In this document: positions 15,091-24,147 of the stretch, piece by piece
How the letters are laid out: every line of letters begins with the position of its first letter
Position numbering within the stretch: position 1 is the stretch's first letter
Source: an uncultured Lachnospiraceae bacterium
GTDB lineage: Bacteria; Bacillota; Clostridia; Lachnospirales; Lachnospiraceae
Reading direction: 5' to 3'
DNA: 34,393 nucleotides
NCBI GenBank assembly: GCA_910588595.1
Contig: CAJUQU010000006.1
Location: 1-34,393, forward strand
Program-made: the position numbers and the translations under genes
Notes under the pieces: model-generated
Database searches by the model: none
What the model saw: only the letters and a program-made list of their open reading frames with translations
Told to the model about the DNA's origin: nothing

Positions 15091-16164
15091 TTAATCACCA
15101 AAGCTGATGCCGAGCATCTTCGCCTCCTTGATGATCGTAGAATCCGGATCTACCATCTTGAGCTTGCCAGCCACATCCGCAAGGGGCACCTTCACAACCT
15201 CCCGGTTCTGATAGCCGACCATGTAGCCATACTCTCCCTTGAGGATCAGCTTGGACGCCTCCGCACCAAGTCTGCTTGCAAACACTCTGTCATACGGATC
15301 CGGGCTGCCGCCTCTCTGTGTGTGCCCGGGAACCGTGACACGCACTTCCATGCCGCTCTTTTCCTTTATCTTATCAGCGATCTCATAGGAAACACTCGGA
15401 TATTTGTAGTCTGCCATGTATTTCTTGAATTCTTTCTTGGAAAGCGCAGCTACCTCTTTTGAGATCGCGCCCTCCGCCACTGCGAGGATCGTAAACTTGC
15501 TCCCCCGCTCGGATCGCTTCTGGATCGCTTTGATGATCTTGTTGATATCATAAGGGATCTCCGGAATCAGGATAATATCTGCACCGCCCGCGATACCAGC
15601 GTTCAGTGTGAGATAGCCTACCTTGTGTCCCATTACCTCCACGATAAATACACGCCCGTGCGATGCAGCTGTCGTGTGGATCTGGTCGATGCACTGTGTC
15701 GCGATATCGACGGCGCTCTGGAATCCAAATGTCATGTCGGTTCCCCACAGATCATTGTCGATCGTCTTTGGCAGTGTCACGACATTCAGCCCCTCCTCGC
15801 GCAGAAGGTTTGCGGTCTTGTGTGTTCCGTTACCGCCAAGGATCACCAGACAGTCAAGGCTGAGTTTGTAATAATTGTGCTTCATCGCCTCCACCTTGTC
15901 GAGTCCGTTCTCGTCCGGATCGCGCATATTCTTGAACGGCATACGTGAACTTCCGAGGATCGTACCGCCCTTTGTCAGTATTCCTGAGAAATCTGACGGC
16001 GCCAGCATCTTGTACTTGCCATAGATCAGTCCCTTGTAGCCGTCAAGGAAGCCAAAGAGCTCCACCTCCTTGCCCGCGTTGAACAACCCCTTTGCCACGC
16101 CGCGCATTGCCGCATTGAGCGCCTGACAGTCGCCGCCGCTTGTTAACATTCCGATTCTTATCAT
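15091..16164 (-). CDS. pfkA: 6-phosphofructokinase
   Basis: Phosphorylates fructose 6-phosphate to the 1,6-bisphosphate in glycolysis. The 357-residue protein shows TSGGDCQALNAAMRG (9-23), GGNGTHKTA (110-118), the catalytic PKTIDNDL (132-139, base D136) and PGHTQRGGSP. Lysine K133 is the residue typical of PPi-type and actinobacterial enzymes, whereas G113 at the key phosphate-donor position is the ATP-type residue; the mix matches the ATP-using 'G-K' group. The usual aspartate of GGDGS is an asparagine (N112). Donor preference should be tested rather than assumed. Start: AAGGAGG 5 bases before ATG 16164. Confidence 0.93.
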   Translation of the reverse strand: MIRIGMLTSGGDCQALNAAMRGVAKGLFNAGKEVELFGFLDGYKGLIYGKYKMLAPSDFSGILTKGGTILGSSRMPFKNMRDPDENGLDKVEAMKHNYYKLSLDCLVILGGNGTHKTANLLREEGLNVVTLPKTIDNDLWGTDMTFGFQSAVDIATQCIDQIHTTAASHGRVFIVEVMGHKVGYLTLNAGIAGGADIILIPEIPYDINKIIKAIQKRSERGSKFTILAVAEGAISKEVAALSKKEFKKYMADYKYPSVSYEIADKIKEKSGMEVRVTVPGHTQRGGSPDPYDRVFASRLGAEASKLILKGEYGYMVGYQNREVVKVPLADVAGKLKMVDPDSTIIKEAKMLGISFGD

Positions 16165-16275
16165 GGGAACCTCCTTCTTCGCATTATTACCTGCGCATTA
16201 TTATTTCTATTTTATATGCTGTCCTGGTCGTGTCAGAACGACCCCGCCATGCATCCACATGGCTGCTTATAGGAC

Positions 16276-16304
16276 ATTATAAACCTTTTTTCTGATACAG
16301 ACAA
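16276..16304 (-). promoter_or_regulatory. pfkA promoter
   Basis: On the minus strand TTGTCT (16304-16299), 17-base spacer, TATAAT (16281-16276). The resulting leader of about 105 bases contains a small GGTCGT/ACGACC hairpin. Confidence 0.65.
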
Positions 16305-16337
16305 CTTGATATCCAAAATTTGTATCGATCATTTGTC

Positions 16338-16376
16338 ACAGTTCAGCCCAGGACTTCGCACTGCGCTGCGAAATCC
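16338..16376 (-). repeat. Dispersed intergenic repeat, copy 2 (inverted)
   Basis: Reverse complement of the unit at 9248-9300: GGACTTCGCA-CTGCGC-TGCGAAATCC (16351-16376) next to CAGTTCAGCC. It lies in the 330-base gap between pfkA and the chemoreceptor gene, beside the second module at 16401-16460. Confidence 0.75.
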
Positions 16377-16400
16377 GTCAGTAAGCATGGTGGTCTAGAT

Positions 16401-16460
16401 GCATCAAGCCACGGTACATGGCTTTGACATCCGCAAAGCGGTTTTTGCATGGCTTGATGC
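16401..16460. repeat. Second repeat module, large palindrome
   Basis: GCATCAAGCCA (16401-16411) and TGGCTTGATGC (16450-16460) are perfect inverted arms. The right side, GGTTTTTGCATGGCTTGATG (16440-16459), recurs inverted at 21362-21382 next to copy 3 of the other repeat. It may also end the chemoreceptor transcript. Confidence 0.6.
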
Positions 16461-16494
16461 CTGTAACAGGAAGCTGAAAGCTGAAGTGTTACGG

Positions 16495-18468
16495 TCATTT
16501 TGAAGCCAGTGTGAACTGATCCACCAGCTGCTTTAGTCCCATCGCCTCGGCGGAGAGCTGTTCACTCGCCGCTGCGCCCTCCTGCGCTGTCGAGCTGTTG
16601 CTCTGGACGACGAGCGCCATCTGGTTAATCCCCTCCGAAACCTGCCACACGCCCTCCGACTGCTCATTGGAGATCGTGGCGATCACATCGATGGAATGGA
16701 CCACAGACTGGATGCTGCCAACAACCTCTGATAAAGTCTGTGCCGTGTGGGCAGCGATCTCTGAGCCCATATGCACCGCTTCAGAGGATTGACCAATGAG
16801 TGTGGATGTATTTTGGGCTGCCTGCGCAGATTTGCTTGCAAGCTCGCGCACCTCCTGCGCCACCACCGCAAATCCTTTTCCGGCGGCGCCCGCCCTGGCT
16901 GCTTCCACTGCAGCATTCAGCGCCAGTATATTGGTCTGAAACGCGATGTCTTCGATCGTTTTCAGTATTTTCTCAATCTCGTCAGAGCTGTTCTGGATCT
17001 TGTTCATCGCCTGCATGAGCGTCTGCATCTGCTCATTGCACAACGAAACTTCCTCCCCCGCATGGTGTGTCTGATCGCGGAGTTCCACGGCGCTCTCGGC
17101 AGTGTGCTTTGCCTGATCGGATATCTCAGTGATCTGCGATGCCAGCTCCTGTATCGAACTCGCCTGCTCTGTCGTCGCCTGACTGAGATCCTGTGCGCTT
17201 GCTGAGAGCTGTACACTGGCAGAAGAAACCTGTTCGGCAGAACGGTTGACCTGGAGTATGACATTGTTAAGCTGTGTTTTCATGTGGTATACGGAGTGCA
17301 GAATGTTCTGGAAGCTGCCGACATAAGCCTCCCTGTGCTGGGTCTGGACATCCAGATCCTGCTTCGCCAGCTCCTGCAGCAGATAACCCAGATCGTTGAT
17401 GATCGTGCGCAGTCCCTCCACCAGCGAATTCGTGGACTCCATCAGCATGCCTGTCTCATCCTTGCTCCTGGTTCTGGGCATGGGTGTCTCCAGATCCCCT
17501 TCCACGAGGAGTTTCATGCGGTCTGCGCAGGCTTTCATCGGTTTGCTGATACTGCCTGCCAGGATCATGGCGACCACAATGGAGATCAGTGTGGATATGA
17601 TGATCACGATCACATTGATCACGATGTCATTGTATGTAGTGCTCAGATAGTTCAGCTTCGGCGCAGTGACTGCAATGCTCCATCCGTCCGTATCTTCCAC
17701 GGGAGCATATGCCGCAAACATAGCGCCGGATGTGCTCTCGTAACTTCCAAATCCGTTCTCCCCGCGGCGCATCGCTGCATGGACTGCAGCCAGATCCTGC
17801 ATGGAAACATCGCTCTGTGCCTGCTTTTCGATATTTTGAACCATGATCGTATCAAGCGTGACGTCGGCGATCGTATCACCGGACTTATTGATCATATAAG
17901 CCCTGCTGTTTTCCCCGACCTGAATGGAAGAGACGATATCATTTAAGAACGTTTCGTGTGGAACAAAATAGATGACGCCTGTAATGGCCGAACCATAGAT
18001 CCCATCCGCATAGATTGGCGCCGCGACCATGATCGTCAGTTCCCCTGTGATCTTGCTGATCAGCGGCTCCGATACATAGACATTGCCCTGCATGGCCTGT
18101 TTGACATATTCCCGGTCGGAATAATCCTTCCCGTCAAAGATGCTGATCCCATCCACACCAATGACATTTCCGCGCTGGAAATCGTGCATGGCGGCACGCT
18201 CACTGACGATGGACTGTTTCTCCTCCAACGATACCGCCGGATCGGACAACTGCGGGATGCAGCCTGTATCCATGGCAACATTCTTGTAAGCTGCCAGTTC
18301 GTGCTGAACGCGTCCTGCCGCCTGGACTGCCGTTTCGCTCATCATCTGCTCCACTGTGGAGAGTGTGCTTGTATAATTTGCTGCAATACTGAACATTCCC
18401 ACCGCAAGCAGCGCCACCAGGACAGTGATGCTGAGGCATAAGTTGATCTTTAAGCGTATGCTTTTCAT
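16495..18468 (-). CDS. Methyl-accepting chemotaxis protein
   Basis: A 657-residue chemoreceptor that would signal to CheA/CheW. It has a first membrane helix at about residues 7-28, and a periplasmic double-Cache (dCache) sensor to about 270 with [15 protein letters not shown] and [18 protein letters not shown] second membrane helix ([20 protein letters not shown]) and a HAMP linker follow. The cytoplasmic hairpin tip is [19 protein letters not shown] and [18 protein letters not shown] 18468 follows GGGGGAAAAGAA; the longer frame to 18516 has no ribosome site. No other chemotaxis or flagellar genes are in the window. The ligand is unknown; dCache receptors often bind amino acids. Confidence 0.92.
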   Translation of the reverse strand: MKSIRLKINLCLSITVLVALLAVGMFSIAANYTSTLSTVEQMMSETAVQAAGRVQHELAAYKNVAMDTGCIPQLSDPAVSLEEKQSIVSERAAMHDFQRGNVIGVDGISIFDGKDYSDREYVKQAMQGNVYVSEPLISKITGELTIMVAAPIYADGIYGSAITGVIYFVPHETFLNDIVSSIQVGENSRAYMINKSGDTIADVTLDTIMVQNIEKQAQSDVSMQDLAAVHAAMRRGENGFGSYESTSGAMFAAYAPVEDTDGWSIAVTAPKLNYLSTTYNDIVINVIVIIISTLISIVVAMILAGSISKPMKACADRMKLLVEGDLETPMPRTRSKDETGMLMESTNSLVEGLRTIINDLGYLLQELAKQDLDVQTQHREAYVGSFQNILHSVYHMKTQLNNVILQVNRSAEQVSSASVQLSASAQDLSQATTEQASSIQELASQITEISDQAKHTAESAVELRDQTHHAGEEVSLCNEQMQTLMQAMNKIQNSSDEIEKILKTIEDIAFQTNILALNAAVEAARAGAAGKGFAVVAQEVRELASKSAQAAQNTSTLIGQSSEAVHMGSEIAAHTAQTLSEVVGSIQSVVHSIDVIATISNEQSEGVWQVSEGINQMALVVQSNSSTAQEGAAASEQLSAEAMGLKQLVDQFTLASK

Positions 18469-18521
18469 TTCTTTTCCCCCGTTTACATTCCGAAAATATT
18501 GGATCCTATTCCCCACATATA

Positions 18522-18551
18522 ATTATAGGAGGTATGGTTGTCACTTGTCAA
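18522..18551 (-). promoter_or_regulatory. Promoter of the chemoreceptor gene
   Basis: On the minus strand TTGACA (18551-18546), 18-base spacer, TATAAT (18527-18522), about 54 bases before the ATG at 18468. Confidence 0.7.
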
Positions 18552-18646
18552 TAGTCTTGCACAGTCTCTTTGTCGCAGTAATGTCTCTGGTCAGCTGCCG
18601 CTCACGCCTGACAGTTTTGGTATCTATGTAATGAGCCCCCCTCTCA

Positions 18647-19261
18647 TCACACACCACTCACCACCCGGACAGCGTACACTCTGTCAAGATAACGGGACAA
18701 CGTTGTCAGCTCATCTTCCAGCGGATCCATACAGACATACTCCCTTTCTTCTGTCCCCACGATCAGCACATAGTGAAAACTGCCCAGTCCCCGCACGCGC
18801 ACCCGCACGATCGGATAATGACCGTCGGCAAGACACTGCGCGATCTCTGTCTCTGATACCTCCCCGAATATTTCCGCGTGATACCCTTCTATCTTGTCGA
18901 TCGCCGCCCACTGGATATTCCCTTCATTGTCATAGACATGATATTCCGAAAAAAGTGTATTTAACACGCCCGGAGTGATCTCATTGCCTGTCTCCATGCT
19001 GACTGCAGACGCGATACAGGTCACAAGGCATCCGGAAGATCTCATGGTAAATCCTGAATCACCGAGCGTGTCATCAGCCCAGATCTCATTGTCCTGGCGG
19101 TATGCCGCCGTCTCTTCCACAACCAGTTTGTCCTGACTTGGTTTCACGACAACGCTTCCCCGCACACGCAATGCTAAAAATCCTGTAACGAAAATGCTTC
19201 CTCCAAACAGAATACAGCATAAAAACTTCTTCGTTTGTCTCAATTTGTGCTCCTGCTTCAT
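18647..19261 (-). CDS. Membrane-anchored or secreted C39-like cysteine peptidase
   Basis: A 204-residue protein with an N-terminal hydrophobic segment (FLCCILFGGSIFVTGFLAL, residues 13-31) that works as a signal anchor. The rest fits the Peptidase_C39_2 papain-like fold: Q56 in YRQDNEIWADDTLG, catalytic C78 in SSGCLVTC, H163 in GSFHYVLIVG and D179 in CMDPLEDE. Such proteins are extracytoplasmic and their substrates are mostly unknown. The ribosome site (GAGAGG, about 11 bases from ATG) is only fair. It is transcribed in the same direction as aspS but separated from it by a hairpin repeat. Confidence 0.8.
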   Translation of the reverse strand: MKQEHKLRQTKKFLCCILFGGSIFVTGFLALRVRGSVVVKPSQDKLVVEETAAYRQDNEIWADDTLGDSGFTMRSSGCLVTCIASAVSMETGNEITPGVLNTLFSEYHVYDNEGNIQWAAIDKIEGYHAEIFGEVSETEIAQCLADGHYPIVRVRVRGLGSFHYVLIVGTEEREYVCMDPLEDELTTLSRYLDRVYAVRVVSGV

Positions 19262-19370
19262 TTTAACCGTTTACCTCTCCGCTCTAAGCAAATCCTAATA
19301 TCAATATTTTCATAAACTGCAGTTCCAAACTCCGCCAGGATTTTCTGCGCAAGTTTTATCCATAATACAC

Positions 19371-19401
19371 GAGCGTGTCTGAAATAGTTTCAAACACGCT
19401 C
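19371..19401. repeat. Hairpin made of two MITE ends
   Basis: GAGCGTGTCTGAAA-TAG-TTTCAAACACGCTC is a 14-bp stem with one mismatch. Its arms match the terminal repeats of the element at 6795-7012, so it looks like a fully collapsed copy. It lies 28 bases past the aspS stop and may now serve as its transcript end. Confidence 0.65.
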
Positions 19402-19429
19402 TGTCAACAATTTATGAATTTCGCTGCTT

Positions 19430-21208
19430 TCAGCTCTCGGAATGCGCTTCTGTTCCTTCCTCCTCCGCGATCCGGATATGCACATCGCGCAGCTGCCGCT
19501 CGTCCACGGCTGCAGGTGCGCCCATCATCACGTCCTGCGCAGTCTTGTTCATCGGGAACGGAATGATCTCGCGGATGCTCTCCTCCCCCGCGATCAGCAT
19601 GACCATGCGGTCAACCCCCGGCGCGATGCCGGCATGCGGCGGTGCCCCGTAGCAGAACGCATTGTACATTGCAGGGAACTTCGCCTTCACGTCCTCCTCG
19701 CCAAGTCCCACGATCTCAAACGCCTTCACCATGATCTCGGGATCGTGGTTTCGGACAGCTCCCGATGACAGCTCCACACCGTTGCACACGAGATCGTACT
19801 GGTATGCGAGAATGTCAAGCGGCTCTTTTGTCTGCAGCGCTTCCATGCCGCCCTGCGGCATCGAGAACGGATTGTGGCAGAACTCCAGCGCACCCGACTC
19901 CTCACCGATCTCATACATCGGGAAATCGACGATCCAGCAGAACTCGTAGTTTTCCTTCTTCATATAGCCGTCAAATGTATTCGCTAGCGTCTTTCTGATC
20001 ACACCCGCCGTCTTCTGCGCCGTTCTCAGATCGCCCGCAGAGAGTGCGACAAAGCTTCCGTTCTTCAAGCCCAGGGCTTCGATCACGGCATCCTTCTTTT
20101 CCTGCACAAACTTGGATATGCCGCCGACAAGCTCCCCGTTCTCGTCAAGACGGAACCAGTATGTCTTCTGTCCGCTCACGACCTCGATATCCGCACACAT
20201 CTTGTCGATCTGTTTTCTTGTCCCTGTGAAATCATCCGCAGCGACCGCCTTCACAGTCTTCCCCGCAAACGGCTCAAAACCGCAGTCCGCAAGTACATCC
20301 GTCGCGTCCTGCACCATAAGGCTGATGCGCAGATCCGGCTTGTCCGAACCGTAGCGCTCCATCGCCTCGAGATAGGGGATCCTCTTGAATGGCGGCGTGG
20401 AAGCCGCCTGGTATATTCCGAATTTGGCAAAGATCGGGGGCAGAACGTCCTCCATGATCGCAAACACATCATCCTGGCTTGCAAACGCCATCTCCATGTC
20501 AAGCTGGTAGAACTCTCCCGGCGAGCGGTCCGCCCGCGCATCCTCATCGCGGAAACACGGCGCGATCTGGAAATAACGGTCAAAACCGGAAGCCATCAGC
20601 AGCTGCTTGAACTGCTGCGGCGCCTGCGGCAGCGCATAGAATTTCCCCGGGTGGTTCCTCGACGGCACGAGATAGTCACGCGCGCCCTCCGGGGAAGAGC
20701 ATGTCAGGATCGGCGTGGTGATCTCCATGAACTCATGACCGATCATCGCAGCGCGCAGCTCTGCAACGATCCTGCTCCTGAGCACGATCTTAGATTTCAC
20801 GTTCGGGTTGCGCAGATCCAGATAGCGGTATTTCAGCCTGGTGTTCTCGTCCGCCTCCTTGGAGTGGTCGATCTGAAACGGCAATTCATTGTACCGGCAT
20901 TTGCCCAATACCGTGACCTTCGACGGCACGATCTCGATATCGCCGGTCTCCATCTTGGGATTCTTGGCACTGCGCTCGCGCACCGTCCCCACGATCTCGA
21001 GCGTCGACTCATTGTTGACGGCGCCAAGCTGATCCATGATCTCCTCCGTCTCGACAACGATCTGCGTCTTTCCGTAAAAATCCCTCAGGACCAAAAATCC
21101 CAGATTTTTGCTGACCTTGCGCAGATTGTCATACCAACCGACAAGCTTTACTTCCTCCCCGACATTTTCCAGCCGCAGCTGGCTGCAATTATGTGTACGT
21201 CCCTGCAT
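19430..21208 (-). CDS. aspS: Aspartyl-tRNA synthetase
   Basis: Charges tRNA-Asp. A 592-residue bacterial-type class II enzyme: N-terminal OB-fold anticodon domain (MQGRTHNCSQLRL to about residue 110), class II motif 2 in FRDEDARADRSPGEFYQLD, the bacterial GAD insertion, and motif 3 in GIAPGVDRMVMLIAG near the C-terminus. ATG 21208 has GGGAGG 6 bases upstream; the longer frame to 21301 includes the promoter and is not used. A stand-alone gene with its own promoter at 21273-21301. Confidence 0.95.
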   Translation of the reverse strand: MQGRTHNCSQLRLENVGEEVKLVGWYDNLRKVSKNLGFLVLRDFYGKTQIVVETEEIMDQLGAVNNESTLEIVGTVRERSAKNPKMETGDIEIVPSKVTVLGKCRYNELPFQIDHSKEADENTRLKYRYLDLRNPNVKSKIVLRSRIVAELRAAMIGHEFMEITTPILTCSSPEGARDYLVPSRNHPGKFYALPQAPQQFKQLLMASGFDRYFQIAPCFRDEDARADRSPGEFYQLDMEMAFASQDDVFAIMEDVLPPIFAKFGIYQAASTPPFKRIPYLEAMERYGSDKPDLRISLMVQDATDVLADCGFEPFAGKTVKAVAADDFTGTRKQIDKMCADIEVVSGQKTYWFRLDENGELVGGISKFVQEKKDAVIEALGLKNGSFVALSAGDLRTAQKTAGVIRKTLANTFDGYMKKENYEFCWIVDFPMYEIGEESGALEFCHNPFSMPQGGMEALQTKEPLDILAYQYDLVCNGVELSSGAVRNHDPEIMVKAFEIVGLGEEDVKAKFPAMYNAFCYGAPPHAGIAPGVDRMVMLIAGEESIREIIPFPMNKTAQDVMMGAPAAVDERQLRDVHIRIAEEEGTEAHSES

Positions 21209-21272
21209 GATGAACCTCCCTACAGTATCTCTTCGTTTAATTGATTTCCAATAATTCTGTTTGCTGTTTTTA

Positions 21273-21301
21273 ATACTAGCATTATTAAAAAACCGTGTCA
21301 A
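21273..21301 (-). promoter_or_regulatory. aspS promoter
   Basis: On the minus strand TTGACA (21301-21296), 17-base spacer, TAGTAT (21278-21273), about 65 bases before the start codon. Confidence 0.7.
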
Positions 21302-21317
21302 GGAGAATCGTTTTCAC

Positions 21318-21382
21318 AGACTTCGCAGCGTGGTGCGAAGTCCCGGGCTGAACTGTAACAAGCATCAAGCCATGCAAAAACC
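21318..21382 (+). repeat. Dispersed intergenic repeat, copy 3 with second module
   Basis: GACTTCGCA-GCGTGG-TGCGAAGTC (21319-21342) is a perfect 9-bp stem-loop followed by CCGGGCTGAACTGTAAC. Two bases further on GCATCAAGCCATGCAAAAAC (21362-21381) matches the inverted module at 16440-16460. In the rest of this gap (21383-21537) I see nothing recognisable. Confidence 0.75.
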
Positions 21383-21537
21383 TCTTCTCCGAACAGTATA
21401 GGCTTTTCTGCCAATTTCATTATTAAAATGATTACAGGAGATTTCCGGGATAATCAGGCAGGCACTGCAACTGGTATCATCACGGTCTGTACATATCGGA
21501 TCGAATACACAATTTCTCGTTTCGACATAAACCTTAT

Positions 21538-23121
21538 CTATCCGGGTTGCTTCATCAGCCTTTCAATCACGCAACTATGCGGTTTGACAATAATATCCTT
21601 GTCATAATTGATCCCGACGATCACAATCTCACCGACATAATCTTCCAGTGCCTGTGTATACTGTCTGCTTTTGATCTGCTGTATCGCTGTGTCAGCTGTC
21701 TTATTGTATTTTAATTCGACAACAAGCGCTGGTTTGTTTACAGACGGCAGCGGCAGAAATACAACATCCGCAAACCCACGCCCTGCAGGCAGTTCCCTTA
21801 TAAGCCTGTAATCTTTCCTCGCACTGTAATACGCCAGACCAATTGCGCATCCAAGGGAATTTTCGTCGTTATAAGTCAAGATTGATGCCACTTCCGTATG
21901 AGCCCGGTCAAGTGCTCTGGCAACACTTTCAGCCTCCCCTCGCAAAGTGTCCTCCAAAAGCTTATCCGATGCCTTTAAAACACGCATTACATTCGACCAT
22001 CCGCTCACACTCATGGCATTTTCAAATTCCCCGATAATCTCTTTATTCGGAATGAATGTCTCCTTTGCCTCCGCATCATAACCGAGATACCCTAAATGGA
22101 TCAATAATGTCAAAACATCATCTTTCACCTCGAAATTGCGCATGTCATTCTGGAAACTCAACGTATTGACTTTAACGCGCTCCCCGCCGAGCATCTGCAC
22201 AATATCTGACCGAAGCCCGTCAAAATCCATTTCTATATAAATTTTTAATGCCTCATATGTCTCTGTAGAAGTCCAGTAATCTGACAACACATGGCTCTTC
22301 ATCGCCGCCACAACAGACCTGGGGTTGTAGATATGCCGAAACTGCCGGAACTGATAGCCGTCATACCAGCTGCTGACCTGTGCAAAATCCATATCGTATC
22401 TCTCGCACAGCCCCCTTACCTCATTCTCCGTAAATCCGGTGTATTCCTCATAGGCAAACTGGTCTGTCATTGAATATTCCCAGAACATATTCAGTGCAGA
22501 ATGTTGACCGTACTTTTTTACTGGCAAAATACCTGTCATGTAGGCCAGTGCCACGTACGGCTGGTCTTTTAGAAGATCCCGCAGAAAATCAAGATATTGC
22601 TTCTGCATCATCTCCGACTCCTGCCTTTCGCGCATCACGCAGTCCCATTCGTCTATCAGAAAGATAAACTGCTTTTCGGTCTTAACATATATTTTCTCAA
22701 GAACCTCTGCCAAAATAGTATCCTGATCTGTAATCAGATTCCCGTACACCACTTTTAGTTCTTTGATTACAGCCTGTTCCAGGTATCCTGTCACATCATC
22801 ATTCTTTGCCCGGATCAGGAACTGCTGTATATTCAGAAAGAGCACATTGTACTGATTCAAATGCTCCCGAAACGTCGCATCACTTTCTATCTCAAAACCC
22901 TTGAATAAATCTGACGAATCGCAGCCAAGACTATAATAGGCAGCAAGCATTTTAAGCGCCATCGACTTTCCAAAACGTCTTGGCCTGCTGACACAAACAC
23001 ACTGTTCTTCTGTATTGATCACTTTGTTGGTACATGCGATCAGTCCTGTCTTATCCACATAAATCTCCGAACGAACAGACTTCCAGAAACCTATATTCCC
23101 CGGATTAAGATAAATGCCCAC
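21538..23121 (-). CDS. AAA-ATPase-like protein with C-terminal PD-(D/E)XK nuclease domain
   Basis: A 527-residue protein of the AAA-ATPase_like (PF09820) plus PDDEXK_9 (PF08011) family, abundant and often multicopy in Lachnospiraceae and Bacteroidetes; its role is not established. Near the N-terminus YVDKTGLIACTNKVI leads to the variant Walker A SRPRRFGKSM (about residues 45-54); Walker B is FLIDEWD (about 155). The C-terminal nuclease-like core is GRGFADVVFLP with ALVVELKYNK (about residues 455-480). The start is GTG behind GGGGG. A small frame (23133-23372) ends 11 bases upstream and may be co-transcribed. Confidence 0.88.
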   Translation of the reverse strand: MGIYLNPGNIGFWKSVRSEIYVDKTGLIACTNKVINTEEQCVCVSRPRRFGKSMALKMLAAYYSLGCDSSDLFKGFEIESDATFREHLNQYNVLFLNIQQFLIRAKNDDVTGYLEQAVIKELKVVYGNLITDQDTILAEVLEKIYVKTEKQFIFLIDEWDCVMRERQESEMMQKQYLDFLRDLLKDQPYVALAYMTGILPVKKYGQHSALNMFWEYSMTDQFAYEEYTGFTENEVRGLCERYDMDFAQVSSWYDGYQFRQFRHIYNPRSVVAAMKSHVLSDYWTSTETYEALKIYIEMDFDGLRSDIVQMLGGERVKVNTLSFQNDMRNFEVKDDVLTLLIHLGYLGYDAEAKETFIPNKEIIGEFENAMSVSGWSNVMRVLKASDKLLEDTLRGEAESVARALDRAHTEVASILTYNDENSLGCAIGLAYYSARKDYRLIRELPAGRGFADVVFLPLPSVNKPALVVELKYNKTADTAIQQIKSRQYTQALEDYVGEIVIVGINYDKDIIVKPHSCVIERLMKQPG

Positions 23122-23132
23122 GTGTTATCCCC

Positions 23133-23372
23133 CTATGCAATCCCACATTTCCGAAAGATAATATTCAAATCTTTCTTTTGGATTATATTCTCATCAATAT
23201 ACATGATCCCTTTAATCATTTCCTGATTTTTGACGTTCTGGTCTCTTTTGCAAACCTGAAAGGAATACTCAGTATTAAAATGCAGCCTTCTTTCCTTCCC
23301 GGAATCTGAAAATATTCCCATATATTGTCCTATTCTTTCCTTTAGTATAGCAATTATCACTGATGTATTCAA
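23133..23372 (-). CDS. Small hypothetical protein upstream of the AAA gene
   Basis: A 79-codon frame starting MNTSVIIAILKER and ending IIFRKCGIA. It ends just before the AAA-ATPase gene on the same strand, suggesting a shared transcript. The ribosome site is poor (GTGAAAAGAAC before ATG). No family recognised; it could be a remnant of a larger gene. Confidence 0.35.
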   Translation of the reverse strand: MNTSVIIAILKERIGQYMGIFSDSGKERRLHFNTEYSFQVCKRDQNVKNQEMIKGIMYIDENIIQKKDLNIIFRKCGIA

Positions 23373-23398
23373 TTGTTCTTTTCACTTTTTATGCGCTG

Positions 23399-23427
23399 TT
23401 GAAACCGCCTGGCGCATATGTTATACT
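23399..23427 (+). promoter_or_regulatory. Promoter of the Uma2 gene
   Basis: TTGAAA (23399-23404), a 17-base spacer and TATACT (23422-23427), about 100 bases upstream of the start at 23530. Confidence 0.6.
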
Positions 23428-23529
23428 ACTATAAACTGAATTCACTCACACGCCAACACCTTTCTGCCCGCTCCGGCGCACACACGAATCAAAATGGTGA
23501 ATGTTATCATCAGGAAAGGATGTAAACCA

Positions 23530-24093
23530 ATGCCAGCATTACAACCCCAACCCGAAATTGTTACTCTGGAACAGTACGAAGCTCTCCCCGAAAATGTCAG
23601 AGCCGAAATCTTTGACGGACAGATTTCCTACATGGCAAGTCCATCACAATCTCACCAGATCATCTCTATGGAACTTTCGACTGTACTAAACATATATCTC
23701 AAAAACAAGAATGGTTCCTGCCGTGTATTTCATGCGCCCTTTGATGTGAAATTAAGTGATACACCGCTCACGATAGTGCATCCTGATCTGATGATCATAT
23801 GTGACAAAAATAAGCTGGACGGAAAACGCTGTAACGGTGCTCCTGATTTTATCATTGAAATCGTATCACCCAGCAACCCTGCAGATGATTATATCCGGAA
23901 ACTCTACTATTACAAAAATTATGGGGTTCGTGAATATTGGATCATAGACCCACAGCGAAGAAGTATTATGGTCAACTATTTTGAGCGCGATCTTCTCAAT
24001 ATCCCCTACACATTTGATGCTGTCTTGAAGGTCAATATATACGAAGATTTATACATCAATTTCTCTGACATCTCCAAACTGCTCAATACCTGA
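23530..24093 (+). CDS. Uma2-family (DUF820) putative endonuclease
   Basis: A 187-residue PD-(D/E)XK-fold protein of the Uma2/DUF820 family. Visible core: RAEIFDGQISYMASPSQSHQ (residues 23-42), then VHPDLMIICDKNKL with the metal aspartate, then APDFIIEIVSPSNPADD with the catalytic glutamate, and the family tail YYYKNYGVREYWIIDP. Uma2 proteins are common in bacterial genomes and their role is unclear. ATG 23530 follows AGGAAAGG; the longer frame to 23494 has no ribosome site. The hairpin at 24097-24124 ends the transcript or separates it from the regulator gene. Confidence 0.88.
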   Translation: MPALQPQPEIVTLEQYEALPENVRAEIFDGQISYMASPSQSHQIISMELSTVLNIYLKNKNGSCRVFHAPFDVKLSDTPLTIVHPDLMIICDKNKLDGKRCNGAPDFIIEIVSPSNPADDYIRKLYYYKNYGVREYWIIDPQRRSIMVNYFERDLLNIPYTFDAVLKVNIYEDLYINFSDISKLLNT

Positions 24094-24096
24094 AAA

Positions 24097-24124
24097 ACCA
24101 CCAGAAGGTATACCCTCTGGTGGT
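24097..24124 (+). terminator. Hairpin terminator after the Uma2 gene
   Basis: ACCACCAGA (24097-24105) pairs with TCTGGTGGT (24116-24124), and the loop contains the palindrome GGTATACC, so nearly the whole 28 bases pair. It is followed by A residues rather than T on the plus strand, with AAAAA upstream. Confidence 0.6.
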
Positions 24125-24147
24125 AAAAATCCGAAAGGAGACACACC

